From: Aradus depressus
Taxonomy: Eukaryota > Arthropoda > Insecta > Hemiptera > Aradidae
Assembly (NCBI GenBank): GCA_963662175.1
Contig: OY759221.1
Location: 22,927,027 to 22,991,026, forward strand
Direction: 5' to 3'
DNA length: 64,000 nt
Below the pieces are notes generated by a model. That model saw nothing but the letters and a program-made list of their open reading frames with translations. It made no database searches and was not told the origin of the DNA. Of the stretch, positions 1 through 11,535 are shown in pieces. The position numbers and the translations under genes are program-made. How positions within the stretch are numbered: position 1 is the stretch's first letter; every line of letters begins with the position of its first letter.

Positions 1-1597
1 CCCCATGGCTCGCGCAGCTCACCCCAATGTACTTCCCCAGAAGTTTCCGTTTCCTCTTTCTCTAGGGTCATTCAAGGTCACTTTCTTCTCCTTCCCCCCC
101 CCCCCCCCCCCCCCCCACACCTTTTGAGTCGCACACACCAACACCACATAGAGATAGTATATCTAACTTTCATATACATGGAGAAAGTATACCAATACAC
201 CCCCGGCAGCTATGAAATGTACAGCGTCTAAAACATTCATTACAAACCCCTACACTAATCTATGAATAACTTTATCAATCGCGGTCGGCCGATAGCTCGA
301 AGGTAAATATACCTGCATAGGCAAAATGTAGAACTCCCACTGTAGAGTCTTCATAGATAAACCCTGGCATGAGTCACAATAACTATTTTCGAAGTCGCAT
401 TATTGTTTATTTTTAATTTATTTATTTTATTTTCGTTAAAAAATTGTTAGACAGTAAGAATCTGGTCGAAATAAGTTTAGAATTTGGTTGTGTGTCTCTA
501 ACCCAGTACCAGGCGCAGACCTTACTAATAGTTTTATATATCCTACGTCACTACTGGAAACATGAGTTATCAGCCATTGAAAGTTTTATAAAAATCGATC
601 CAGCCCTTTGAATGAAGGAACACAGTAGAGGTTATTTTACAAACAATATAATGTATGTGAACAAATATATATGTTTTTAGAATCGTCTTTCGAAGCATTT
701 TAGTTTTATACCTTTTGGTTTTTGTGTTTGACAATATGTCGCCAGCGTTCGCCATTTTTTTCGGGAATATCACATAGCTTATGACACTCGGGTGATCGCG
801 ATGAATACAATTATATTACATAAAAAATTGTGAAAAAACGATAACCTATCTTCGCGTTCCGTAGTCGTGTAACAATTTTTTCAAGAATACACCTTATATT
901 TTAATTATATTGACTGAAAATTAGAAATTAAGCGTTTCCGCAGGTGATCAGTGTTGGTGACAGATACACCACAGTCTTGAAGATGGATTCTCCTAAACAT
1001 CGTTCTAAGCTCTCAAGAACATTGGAATCATAAAAACGCGCATAAAATTGAAATGGCGTAACTTCACTTTGATCATTACGCCTTAAATGACAATGAGTAT
1101 TTTTACAGCGTTATCGTCATTTACCATACCCTTTTGGGATCTGTAACACTTTACATCCTCTGTATAACCCTTGGATATTGATCTAATAACATAAAAATCC
1201 TAAGGACCTTCCATATGATCCTTAAAGCCGTTTACTAAGGTGTCTGCATAGTCCAGGCTAATCTTGTCCTACCCTTTTAGAAGGGGTTGAACCTTTAATA
1301 AAAACCAGATGAGAGCCCTTATCACTATGTAGGACGGGTACAGGCCCATCGGAATCCAAATTAAGACAACTTATCACCTCACATTTCACCTAACAATTTT
1401 TGTCAAAAATTTGAAAAATGTTTTTCATTTTCAACTTTTGTCACCCTCTGCTGATGTGTGCATGTAAGCAGATAGTTTAGACGACCCTTTTTTCCTAGGA
1501 ACTCCAGACACACCTTAGTTTTCTGTATACCCTTTCTCAGTTTACTAACAAAGGTTCAGCCCTTTTCAAATTTCTGCGGTATTAGGTCGAACTCCTT
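1..1597. other. No gene seen; AT-rich intergenic DNA
   Basis: No supported coding region. It holds a poly(C) tract near 97-116 and a SINE scrap near 318-386 that matches the SINE body (the part reading CATGAGTCA at its end). The remainder is AT-rich and not recognised. Confidence 0.6.
318..386 (+). mobile_element. tRNA-SINE 3' fragment
   Basis: Short plus-strand piece resembling the SINE body: it keeps the GGCAAAATGTAGAACTCCCA-like block, the TAGAGTC block and the final CATGAGTCA block seen in full copies at 30.4 and 42.2 kb. The middle is deleted. Confidence 0.55.
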
Positions 1598-1824
1598 TTG
1601 GTAATTATTCTGAATCGGGCCTCCACCTCAAATCCCACCCAATTTTTTTTTAGTAATTCGCATAACCAACAGCAACATGAAAACATTAATATTAAAGAGG
1701 AAGGGAAAAAATATATATAGTTCATAAAAAAATGTATTTTTTAATATAAACGTCCCGGGGCCATGGATGTCTTAAATAATTATACATAACACATTGACAT
1801 GGCTAATATGCACCGTTCATAAAG

Positions 1825-1826
<2 letters not shown>

Positions 1827-1904
<78 letters not shown>

Positions 1905-1906
1905 TA
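1827..1906. repeat. Poly(A) tract followed by (TA)n
   Basis: About 60 consecutive A, then a TA run. It sits in the left half of the fold-back element just before the SINE insertion. The exact length is likely unreliable in an assembly. Confidence 0.85.
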
Positions 1907-1915
1907 AACGATATA

Positions 1916-2269
1916 CCTAATAGGTTAGGTTAGGTTTTATGACTCATGCCCAGACTTTAACTACGAGGTCATATCGCCTACTACCAGAGAGCTCTTTCGT
2001 CATTCTGGTGGTCATGAGCCCTACTCTACTGTGGGAGTCCTAAATGTTGCCTACCCTAAATTTTTTATTCATCTAGGCCAGGGGTCTTTAACGAGTACCT
2101 GACATCGTACAGGCTCGGGACCATCGCTTAACGTCCCATCCGAAGGACGGCGTGCTCAAGTTTATTTAACCTCCCAGATAAAATAAACTAAGGGCCTCGG
2201 TCGGGTTTCGAACCCACGATCTTCAGCTCAGGAGACAAGCACGCATACCACTGAGCTACCGGCGCCCTC
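1916..2269 (-). mobile_element. tRNA-derived SINE with 9-bp target duplication
   Basis: Nearly full-length minus-strand copy. The tRNA-like head with A box (TAGCTCAGTGG type) and B box (GGTTCGAAACC type) lies at the right end. The CCTAA-type tail, read on plus as TTAGGTTAGGTT, lies at the left end. Direct repeats AACGATATA occur at 1907-1915 and 2270-2278, the target-site duplication. Removing the SINE and one repeat restores the fold-back element sequence seen at 27005. Confidence 0.9.
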
Positions 2270-3186
2270 AACGATATAATATTTAAACTATTCTCCATAT
2301 TTTACTTAATATTGAATGAAATAATCTAGGATTAGAGCATAAAACATCCATTATCTCCTAACTCAACAAACCTCTGATTCCTAAGGCGGGCTCCTATGAG
2401 ATAGTTCTAGTCTTCCTATAAGTCTCTCACTCCACTGGACAGATTGTCACGCTCCAGTTTCATCTGCCCAGTTTTTTTTTTTTTTTTTTTTTTGCGATTA
2501 AATTCATATATAACTCACTATTGTTATTAGGTTTTACATTATTATTCATACTTTGTTTTATTCTTATTTTTATCACTAATTTTCACCAGTTTTTTATTGT
2601 TTTAATCATTGCCTCTCTCTAACATTTTATATTTATTACTAGAGACCTCTTTTCCTTTATTTTTATTCTGTCTCAATGGGTCGATACTTGTACTCTTTTA
2701 TCTACTTCTTATGTTATTATTCTTAGGGGACGAAAGTCCCAGAATAACGATTATTTTTCATTTCATTTCATTTCATAAAACTGTAAACCACCATTAAGAA
2801 TTTCAAAAATCTAGTTTATGTATCTGAAAAAATTTTGAGTCCCGTCGGTTTTTTTAGTGAAACAGTCCAGGTTCTCCTGTTAGAGAAACCCCACGGGGGA
2901 GCATAACAAAAATATCTAATTGACATTATATAGTTTATTTTGAGAAATAAACTTTTTTTATGAACTATATATTTTTGTTATGCTCCCTCGTGGGGGGTTT
3001 CTCTATATCAGAAGAACCTGGACTGTTTCACTAAACGTAGCGACGCGTCGGTAGGATCAACATTTTATTTCTTCGAATATATCAACAGAATTTTTGAAAT
3101 TCTTACTGTGGTTTCCAGTTTTATGCTCTAATCCTAGATTGCTGTATGTTATGCGAATTACCAAAAAAAAAATTGGGGGCGATTTG

Positions 3187-3315
3187 TACAGCGTTATCTT
3201 AAAAGTGGACATTCTTATACCCAGTCATACCAGTATGAAATAATTTTGAGAAGGGGGAAAGAGAGTGATCTGTAAGCTTGGTTGGTATAAGAATGTCCTG
3301 CAATGGCAACATCAC
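3187..3315. mobile_element. Fragment of palindromic MITE (GATCTGTAAGC family)
   Basis: Shares the arm AGAGAGTGATCTGTAAGC and the GGTTGGTATAAGAA block with the complete palindrome at 6768-6987. The left arm is reduced here. Confidence 0.65.
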
Positions 3316-3887
3316 AATTTTTTTTTATTTTACTTTTTATATAAAGATTTTTATATATTTATTTTTTCAAATTGTATCACATGAAATTCATCGGTCATAC
3401 TACCAATTGTAGATATTCAAAATAAATAAATTAATAATAGAATAGTGTTAAGTATAAAATATAGCTCCGAGTGGATGCTGCATGGATAATCTCCAACGCC
3501 ATCATAATCTTTTTCTTCTCCGTGGAGAAGATTTCTTAATGAATCTGAAATATTCTTCGCAGTATATAACGAAAGTGGGGATCTTCATTCGAATGCTAAT
3601 TTAATTCAACAGATGAGTCCGGTTGTTCTTCAGTCGAACCTTACAAACAGTCCTACCTTTTGTTAACATACAAAATTAGTTTTGTACTAATTCTAACAAA
3701 GGTTTCATTTAATTCATCCAAATGAACTCTAATTTTGCATAATCAGATGAAATTGCTAGAATTTGTATATATTTGTATCATAATGACTGAAAAGAGCAAT
3801 ACATATGTATATATATGCTACGAAGCATACATTTACTTGGCCTGATGGGACGCCTAACAAAAATAATCATCGGTGAATCATTTGCAA
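3316..3887. other. No gene seen; AT-rich
   Basis: AT-rich unique-looking DNA without a supported reading frame or recognised repeat. Confidence 0.5.
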
Positions 3888-5280
3888 TTTACTTCCCCAG
3901 AAGGAATGTTTGTGTCGATAATTTCATTACATCAGCAGTTATTATGGTTTGTGGATTGAGCCCCCTCCCCTGAAACCCCCTTCCCTTCTCTCGATTTCAC
4001 TGACATATGTCCTCATTGCTTTTTGACTTTAAATATGAAATTTCATGCCGATACATTCATTACGTCTGCAGTTATTAGGGTTTTTGAGTGGAGACCCGCT
4101 TTTATCCCCCCTTCCCTTTTGCTGATTCTGCTGAAAATTAATAAGTGTCTTCCTTATGGGATTTTGAATTCAAATATGAAATTTTGTGTCGATACATTCA
4201 TTACAACGGCAGTTATTAGAATTTTTGTGTTAATTCCCCACCCTAGTTCTCTTTGAACGATTTGGCGCTGAAAATCAATAGGTGTCGTCGTTAGAGAGTT
4301 TTGGATTCACATATAAAATTTTGTGTTGATACATTCATTCTATCGGGAGATATTGTGTTCACAGACATACAGACAGACAGACTTTTTTTTTAATATTTGA
4401 AATCTCGAGGTCGGAAAATATGATATTCCGTTGAAAACTCCGCATCGAATTTTTGATCGATTACACATAGAGAAAGGCAGTAACTATCTACTTATCTCAT
4501 AAAAAAATTAATTTTAACTTTCCCAGCTATAAGAGTATGGAGGATGTTATATAATCGGTCAGAAATTCGATGCTGATTTTTCAATGGAATTTCATGTTTT
4601 CTGACCTCCAGAATAAAAAAAAATTCTGTCTTTGTGTGTTTTTGAGGACATAAGGACAACCAACACCTATCAATTTTCAGCCAAAGAAAAGGAGAGTCTA
4701 TAACTTTAATAACTACCGATATAATAAAATTTCAATTGAAACTCCATGAGGACGACAATTATTAATTTTCAGCGGAATCAGAGGGAAGGAGGGGTTCAGG
4801 GGAGGAGTATAAGTGAAGTTTATCAACTCGAAATGTGATCTAAACTGAATAAGGACAACACCTATCGATTTTCAGCCAAATAAGCCAAAGGGATATGGGG
4901 GGAGGCTTGACTCAAAAACTCCAATAACTGCTGTTGTAATGAATTTATCGATACAAAATTAGCCCCATAAGGACGACACTTATTAATTTTTAGCGGAATC
5001 AGCCGAGGGGGGTTCAACTCAGAAACCTCTATAACTGTCAATGTAATGAATGTATGGACATGAAATTTCATATTAGAAGTCAAAACCCAATGAGGACATA
5101 TCCTGTCAAATTTTAGCAGTATCGGCCGAAGGGAAGGCAGGGTTAAGAGCAGGGTGCTCATTTCAAAAACCAGATTTAATGAATTGAATTGCACAAAATT
5201 TAGTATGAGGATTCAGCAGCCCCTATGTAAATCATTCGCAAACATTCAACTGGTTTTGGAGGGGGAGAGAAATGTTAATT
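3888..5280. repeat. REP140 element: two copies in inverted orientation
   Basis: The plus copy (3888-~4500) begins ACTTCCCCAG and contains 3-4 tandem units of 133-141 bp. Each has an ATTTCATGTCGATACATTC-like start, a GGCAGTTATTAGAGTTTTTGAG-type centre and a GCTGAAAATTAATAGGTGTCG-type end. It finishes with a TCTGTCTG-type run and CGAAATTCCGTTGAAAAC-type sequence. The second copy (~4520-5280) is the same family in reverse. Short open frames here only translate the repeat. It is probably a non-autonomous DNA element; class uncertain. Confidence 0.75.
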
Positions 5281-6015
5281 GATTAATTCGTGCTTCACCG
5301 GTGATTCACCAAATTTTTTTTATGGTGAGTGGCGTAAAAGTGGCGTAAAAACCACAGCCACACAGAGAAGTAAGAAAGAGCGCACACCTCTTTCTTTCAT
5401 CACACACATCTCCCCAGCTCCACCAAGGTATCAGGGCAACAGAAGCCATAAGGAGCTGCGTTATCCTAATAAGATACCCGAAAGAGGACGACAGACAGAA
5501 AAGTGCCACAATGGTAGAATCCATTTCCTGGCTACCCAATTTTTTTTTGTTTTTAATTCTAAAAAGTGCATTTGATCAAGAATCAATTTTTCTAATGCGG
5601 AAAATCATTAATATTGTGAATTTTTCTTTAGTGGTCAGATGGCAAAAAATCGTAAAATAAAAGTTTAAATCAAATATCGCCGGTAGTCATTTTGTAGTTA
5701 GCTTCACCCTGAAGAGCATGCCATCTTGTACTTAGTGTCGGATGAACCAAGACAGTAGATATAAAAAAGGGGCAGTGCTACGACTGTGCCTCAACCGTTG
5801 GTGTAGAACTACGTCTAGTATATTCAGTTCTTCAAATTAAAACAAAAGAAATCTTTCTTATTTTATTTATTTCATATAAATATATGGTATATACAATTCA
5901 TAATATCTATCATAATCGATTATTAATTAATTTCACTGGAAGTAGAATGAGCTGAATTATTGTTGTAAATTGTTATTGCTAGTATTGGATTATGATAAGA
6001 GAAAAGAGATATATC
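5281..6015. other. No gene seen
   Basis: No supported coding frame. The stretch 5755-5800 has a TATAAAAAAGGGG motif followed by C/T-rich sequence, which could be an old promoter or LTR scrap, but no second LTR or coding domain was found. Confidence 0.4.
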
Positions 6016-6593
6016 CAGGGGCGTAGACAGGAGGGAGGGGGGGGGGGGGGGGGGGGGGCACGGGGCCAGAGCAAAAAACCAAGGTAAAAATTAAATAAAC
6101 TAAAAAAATTGTTTTTATTAAAAATGGATTGCTTGCAAGTTACCAATGGGATCTTCAAATTCCCAGTGCGTCTGATTCCTAAATCAGCAATCAGCTGTTA
6201 CATAAATTTACGTGTATAAAACAAATCATATTACATTTATTTAAATATATATGAATTCGATCAATTCATTTCCTCTCTCAAAATCGTCATTTATGTTACT
6301 TTATACTGATTTTACATGCGCAGTAGGTAGGAGCAGCAAATGCACGCAATTGGATGTGAGTCATTTAATTCTAAATTAAGTGCATTTGCTGCTAATGTAA
6401 AGTCAACTTAAGTATTACAGTCAGTGGTTACCTCAGGGGGGGAGCTTCTAGAGGTCCGAGTCTCCGAAATTAATAACAAAAAGTCTGCAACGGTAACCAC
6501 GGAAACTGCGGTCTGTGCCCCCGGGAGTCTATACTCCCCACTCTCGTAGCCTAACTTTGCCCCCCCCTGCTCACAATCCTGGCTACGCCCCTG
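6016..6593. mobile_element. hAT-like MITE with CAGGGGCGTAG terminal repeats
   Basis: Ends are CAGGGGCGTAG and CTACGCCCCTG in inverted orientation. Flanks GATATATC (6008-6015) and CATATATC (6594-6601) match at 7 of 8 bases, the 8-bp duplication typical of hAT elements. A G-tract of about 20 lies just inside the left end. No transposase frame. Related copies: 37223-37639 and a scrap at ~29495-29640. Confidence 0.8.
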
Positions 6594-6767
6594 CATATAT
6601 CTATAACATCTTATATTATCAATTTGTCTTGTGAATATCTTGTCACTACAGGATCCTCGTGTACTACCGGCCAATATAATGAATATAGTTTACGTTATCG
6701 TCGGATCCTACTGTAATAAATTAGGTAAATAATTAAATTTAATAAAATAAATACATAACTCATCCTT

Positions 6768-6987
6768 GTGATGTGGCAATTACAGGACTTTCTTATACCA
6801 ACCACGCTTACAGATCACTCTCTTTCCCCCTTCTCAAAATAATTTCATACTGACATTACTGGGTATAAGAATGTCTAATCTCAGGATTACGCTGTACATA
6901 GAAACAAAATTAAATAATTTTGAGAAGGAGGAGAGAGAGTGATCTGTAAGCGTGGTTGGTATAAGAAAGTCCTGTAATGGCCACATC
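6768..6987. mobile_element. Palindromic MITE
   Basis: The two arms are near-perfect inverted repeats of about 75 bp (TGATGTGGCAATTACAGGAC at left, its complement with small changes at right), separated by a ~60-bp loop. Non-coding. Same family as 3187-3315. Confidence 0.85.
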
Positions 6988-7079
6988 ATTATATTTTTTT
7001 ATTTTTTTTTCATTTTTGGAATTTTGAGGTCGGAAAACATGAAATTCCGTTTAAGACATCATATACCTCGGACTACACA

Positions 7080-7175
7080 TTACCGGGATTATTTACGAAC
7101 ATCCACGGGATTCAGACCCGCGCCCATGTTGAGTCCATGCAACCAAAGTTCTACGCTCTAGCGCACGCGGCCCCC
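7080..7175 (-). mobile_element. Possible second tRNA-SINE head
   Basis: On the minus strand the sequence begins GGGGCCGCGTGCGCTAGAGC and carries a GGTCTGAATCCC motif like a pol III B box with an A-box-like stretch before it. It differs from the common SINE of this window. It sits inside a REP140 copy. Low certainty. Confidence 0.35.
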
Positions 7176-7189
7176 TAATAAAATTACGT

Positions 7190-7375
7190 TTTGATACGTT
7201 CATTCTATCGGTAGTTATCGTGTTCATTAACAGACACACACATACTTTGTTTTGTTTTTTTTGGAATTTTGAGGTCGGAAAACATGAAATTCCGTTGAAA
7301 ACTTCACATAGAATCTCTGATCGATTACATAACTTCCCCTATATTTTGTAAATAAATAGTTGTCTGGGGAAGTAA
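7190..7375. repeat. REP140 terminal fragment
   Basis: Contains the CATTCTATCGG unit start, the GAGGTCGGAAAACATGAAATT block and the terminal ATTACATAACTTCCCCTATA end. A duplicate of the GAGGTCGGAAAACATG block lies at 7025. Confidence 0.65.
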
Positions 7376-7571
7376 AAAATCTGGACGGGTTCATTCCACT
7401 AAAACTTGGCTCTTTCATCTGCCTCACTCCAACTGTTCCTCGATAACAGGGGTACAGGAAATCATAGGAATTACAGCAGAGACCCTTAAACAATACGGGG
7501 GTAAATGTACATCGTCCGTGAAACCAACAAACCGTGTAACTTCACTTTTTTGGTGGGAAAATTACATTATA

Positions 7572-8270
7572 CAGTGGAATCCCGATATTTCGTATCCCGA
7601 TTTTCGTATTTTCGGCTAATTCGTACAAATTTGCCTGTCCCCAGAGAAAATCCCGATAAGTGGTATAAAAACAATGCATTTCGGACCCCTCGGTAATTCG
7701 TATTATTTTTATGCTCGAGGTTACTTAAAACGTCTTATAATTCGTATTTCCAGCTTAAAAACCTCTTTAATTCGTACTGTTTTCAAGAGGGGGAGAGAGG
7801 ACAGTGAGAGACGAGAGGGCAGAGTGAGTGCGAGATAAATGTTTTCTAGGAAATCACGTGATTCCTACAGAGACAAAGGGGAGAGCGAGTCAGAGAGACA
7901 AGTTTTCTATGAAACCTTTCGTACTCTTTTCACTGAAAGGAAATGAGGAGAGGAGAGAGGGGAAGTTTTAAAAATTTTATTGATCTTTTCTAACATTTTT
8001 TCGAACAAATGTTTGATTGGTGTTTATTTAATCTAGAACATATGTACATATTTTTCATTGCATGTATTGTTTATTGTATAGTTTAGTATAAAGCAGTGTT
8101 TATTGCATAGTTTTTATTCTTACCACATTGTACATACTTCTTAATACATACATATTTGCATTAATACTTTTTTTAATTTTTTATATTTTGTACTTCCGAT
8201 AATTGGTTATCCCGATAATTCGTACCAAACCGTCAGTCCCTTGACCATACGAATTATCGCGATTCTACTG
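7572..8270. mobile_element. pogo/Tigger-like MITE, TA target
   Basis: Terminal inverted repeats CAGTGGAATCCCGATA and TATCGCGATTCTACTG, with a TA dinucleotide on each side (7570-7571, 8271-8272). Subterminal TTCGTA motifs recur inward from both ends. 699 bp, no transposase frame. TA target and CAGT start fit the Tc1/mariner-pogo superfamily. Confidence 0.8.
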
Positions 8271-8383
8271 TATTGCTATCTGTTTGTCAAATTGAGCACC
8301 CAGAGAATAGAGTTATTCCATTTTAGTCAAAAGAATTTTTAAAAAATTACAGAAAATTGTATGTCTTCAACAATTGGTATACT

Positions 8384-8590
8384 TCCCCAGCTATACGAAG
8401 TATAGGCCAAGTTATATAATCGGTCAAAAATTCGATGTTGAGTTTCCACTGGAATTTCATGTTTTCCAACCCCCTGTTTCTAAAAATTCGAAAAAAAATA
8501 TAGCCATTAAACAGTCAGAAATACTTGAAAAATATTTATAATGCCGATGTAATGATGAATGTATATTGACGGTGATTCACCGACGAATTT
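8384..8590. repeat. REP140 terminal fragment
   Basis: Starts ACTTCCCCAGCTATACGAAG, the family's palindromic end, and continues with the CGGTCAAAAATTCGATG and GGAATTTCATGTTTTCC blocks. Confidence 0.65.
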
Positions 8591-8681
8591 ATGTTCTAGT
8601 TTTCAGAAGTTTAGATTCGTTCTCAGACATATTAATAAAGATGCTAGATTGTGTTCTCGGCAGTGCATCTTAGAAATTATA

Positions 8682-9288
8682 CAGTAGAACCTCTATAAGT
8701 CGAACATCAAGGGAGTAGCCAAAAAATTCAAGTTATAGAGTTTTCTACTTAAGGAGGATTTCAACTTAGGCGGATTTTGATTCGACTTGTAGAGGTTAAG
8801 ATTCATTCTAACTAATTTTGAGTTAGAGAGGTGAAATAAATAAAAATTCAAGTTACAGAGGTAACAAACATATTTATATTTATTATAAATCAACATTACC
8901 TATTTCTAAACATCCTTAATATAAAAAATACGTAGTATATGTAGGTATTAAAAAAAGAAATTGGTAATCCTATTTATTGTATACTCCTAAATTGTTTTCT
9001 AAGAAACAACTGTAGAGGTAATAAGTTTCAAATAATCAAGTTGTAAAGGTAAAAATAAAATAAAACATTGCTATGTTCGAGATACAGAGGTGCAATTAAT
9101 TTTTTTCGAGTTATAGAGGGAAAATATGTACCAAAATGGCTTGTAGGGACTCACTGATTATTTCGACTTATAGAGGGTTGAGATTTCGGATAATGGAGGT
9201 TTTGGGCTTGAAGGGAAAGGAACAAAACTTTTGTTCGAGTTTTGGAGGTTTTCGACTTATCGAGGTTCGACTTAAAGAGGTTCTACTG
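8682..9288. mobile_element. TIR element CAGTAGAACCTC, TA target
   Basis: Inverted termini CAGTAGAACCTCTATAAGTC and a right end reading GACTTAAAGAGGTTCTACTG, with TA on both sides. The interior repeats a CGAGTTATAGAGG-like motif many times in both directions, as expected for transposase-binding repeats. No coding frame survives. Tc1/mariner-pogo type MITE. Confidence 0.8.
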
Positions 9289-9879
9289 TATTTATAATAC
9301 AGTGTAAACTCCATTTAACGCCACTCGATTTAAGGACAAACTCGACGAAATTACTTGAATCTGGTTGGTTTACCTTGTTGTCCATACAATGATACACTCT
9401 ATGTAGCATCACACCCTATACTTGAAAAATATATAAATCCGGCACTGTATAGGAGATATTTTCAATGAGGATTCTGATATCCTACTGATCATTGGTGAAT
9501 ATTGGAACTTGCCCAAACCAGTCTTTGGAGAGACACCATCTTCTTTCCATCTCTGTGCTCCTGATACTTCGGATCAGTTAGCGTGAGGTAAGGTGAAAAA
9601 GTGCAGGACAAGTCGAAGAACTATTTCCAGAAATTATTATAATAAATAACGACCAGTACATTCTTGACGTAGCAATTTCCATTGTGAGAAAGGCAATGAT
9701 GTTTTTGGTTTTTTATTAAAACGAATATTGGGAAGAGCAACGGTGGACATCGTATTAGCCAAACAACAGCGGACTCTACCCAGCAAGGGCGTACCTGGGG
9801 GGGGGGGGGGGGGGGGGGGACCCCCCAAAATTTAAAAAAAATTTCCTTTTTTTAGGAGAGTGGGAATGTATCGACATTT
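9289..9879. other. No gene seen
   Basis: Begins with another TACAGTGTAAACTCC stretch that may be the end of a further TIR element with no partner found. A poly(G) tract lies near 9799-9819 beside a GGGCGTACCTGG remnant of the CAGGGGCGTAG MITE end. No supported gene. Confidence 0.45.
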
Positions 9880-10500
9880 TATATTGTATTCTGAATCCTA
9901 TCAAGACACAACTTATTGATTTTCAGCCAAATTGGCCAAAGAGAAAAAGGGAAATAAGTGGGGAGGCTAAGCACAAAACTCTAATAACTGCCCACGTAAT
10001 TAATGTTTCGACACAAAATTTCGTATGTAAATTCAAAACCTCCATACATCCAATTTATTGTTCATTTTACTTCTCCAGTTATACGAAGTATAGGGGAAGT
10101 TATGTAATCGGACAACATTCTATGCGGTGTTTTGAACGGAATTCCAAAAATGAATGAAAAGAGATTTAAAAAAAATCAAAAAGAATCTGTGAACATGCTG
10201 ACTCTCGATAAAAAGAATGTATCGACATGAAATTTTATATGTGAATAACCCTCTAACTACGGCACCTATTGTTTTTCAGCCAAATGGACTAAAGGGAAGG
10301 GAGGGATTAGAGGGAGACTTAACACAAATTTTTTTATGTGAATTCAAAACATAAGGATGACATCAATTTTCAGCGGAATCGTCAGAAGTGAAGGGGGGAT
10401 CAGAGGGGTGGGCTCAACTCAAAAACCCCAATAACTGCCGATAATGAACGTATATCATATATACGATAATGAACGTATATAAATATTCTAATAACGAGAG
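9880..10500. repeat. REP140 copies, head to head
   Basis: Reverse-oriented units (TTATTGATTTTCAGCCAAATTG type) to about 10065, then the palindromic terminus at 10068-10110, then further units to about 10500. Same blocks as at 3888-5280. Confidence 0.65.
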
Positions 10501-10770
10501 CATCGAATTTAATGTATTAGATTTAAGAAAAAGAACCACCGAGACGATAACGGCCTTGGACATTCTTTATCCGAATGGAAACGAAATACGTGTTGAGAAA
10601 AAATAAGATCTCATCCAATTTCTTTCTTTTATTCCCCCCGTTCACCAAGAATTTTACAACAAGTTGAACACTGCACCAGGAGGTGCTAATTACATCCCTG
10701 TCAATGAAGATGATGACAACTTTTAATCTTGATTTTAATGTAGATGTCGATTAGCGACTGTAGATTCTAA
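10501..10770. other. No gene seen
   Basis: Unassigned sequence with several short open frames and no recognisable protein motif. Confidence 0.4.
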
Positions 10771-11035
10771 TTGTAGGAATATTGAGGTCAAAGATGGAAG
10801 AATACACTATTTAAATGGCAACGTTTCGATATATTTTATATCATCATCAGGGCCTAACAAAAACATGGGGGGGAAATCAAGATTATTATTGTGATTCTAA
10901 TCTTGATCCCCCCCCCCCCCCCCCCCCCCAACCCCCCATGTTTGTAGGCCCTGATGATGATATAAAATATATCGAAACGTTGGAGTTTGAATAGTGTATT
11001 CTTCTATCTTTGACTGACCCTCAATATTCCTACAA
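10771..11035. mobile_element. Fold-back MITE with poly(C) loop
   Basis: TTGTAGGAATATTGAGGTCA at 10771 returns inverted at 11016-11035. The arms are about 100 bp and share AACGTTTCGATATATTTTAT. The loop contains a C tract of about 21. Non-coding. Confidence 0.85.
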
Positions 11036-11535
11036 CTTGATTTTAATAATAACTTTGTTAACTTAATATATACTTATTTCATTTAATAATATTTCTCGTT
11101 GTACTCTTATATTATATTGATAATTTTATTTTTATTATTAATTCTTTTTCTGGTTGGTAAGGGGGGTCCAACCAGTTATTGTTCCCTAAATCTTGCCAAC
11201 TAGTCAAGAGCAAAGCGGCCTAACCTACACTGAACAGTCAACTAGTTGGAATCAAGAAATTGCAAAAGTGGCCTATCCCACATTTTTTCCTCTTAAAGAC
11301 AAAATATGGAACCAATTAACATTTAAAATAGTAATTAGTTTCATTTTGTAATACTGACTAAAAATTGAAAAGAATTGCGACAAAGTTGCATGCGCAGTAA
11401 AAATTTGAAAAATAGCCTAAAGAAAAAATCCATTTATCTCAATTGAACAGGCAGCAGACAGGTGGGTTAGGTCACTTTTGCACTGATAGCCTCATATATC
11501 GACATGGATTTTATGAGGGTTTAGGACTTGTGTAA
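11036..11535. other. No gene seen
   Basis: AT-rich stretch. The segment 11160-11480 has a more even base composition but stops in every frame. Confidence 0.4.

Larger units (their letters stand above)
1598..3180. mobile_element. Fold-back element, copy 1, broken by later insertions
   Basis: The left arm at 1598-1710 matches the arm of the compact copy at 26838-27405. The core at 2779-3140 is a large hairpin: blocks such as GTCCAGGTTCTCCTG and GGGGGAGCATAACAAAAATA recur inverted on the other side of a TATAGTTTATTTTGAG loop. The sequence TAGGATTAGAGCATAAAA at 2328-2345 returns inverted at about 3119-3136. The right arm starts near 3145 and is cut off at about 3180. A 60-bp poly(A)/TA tract and a SINE interrupt the left half. 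No coding capacity, so it is a non-autonomous fold-back/MITE type of unknown superfamily. Confidence 0.7.

Noticed and set aside
1916..2269. TTAGGTTAGG at SINE ends as internal telomere sequence
   Set aside because: Only one to three units and always at the SINE tail, so it belongs to the SINE.
2160..2270. Functional tRNA gene
   Set aside because: The pol III boxes belong to a dispersed SINE head; the anticodon arm and acceptor stem do not form a normal tRNA.
10068..10110. loxP-like words (ATACGAAGTAT and GAAGTTAT) at REP140 ends
   Set aside because: The word is part of a dispersed repeat's palindromic terminus and lacks the 13-8-13 loxP arrangement; coincidence.
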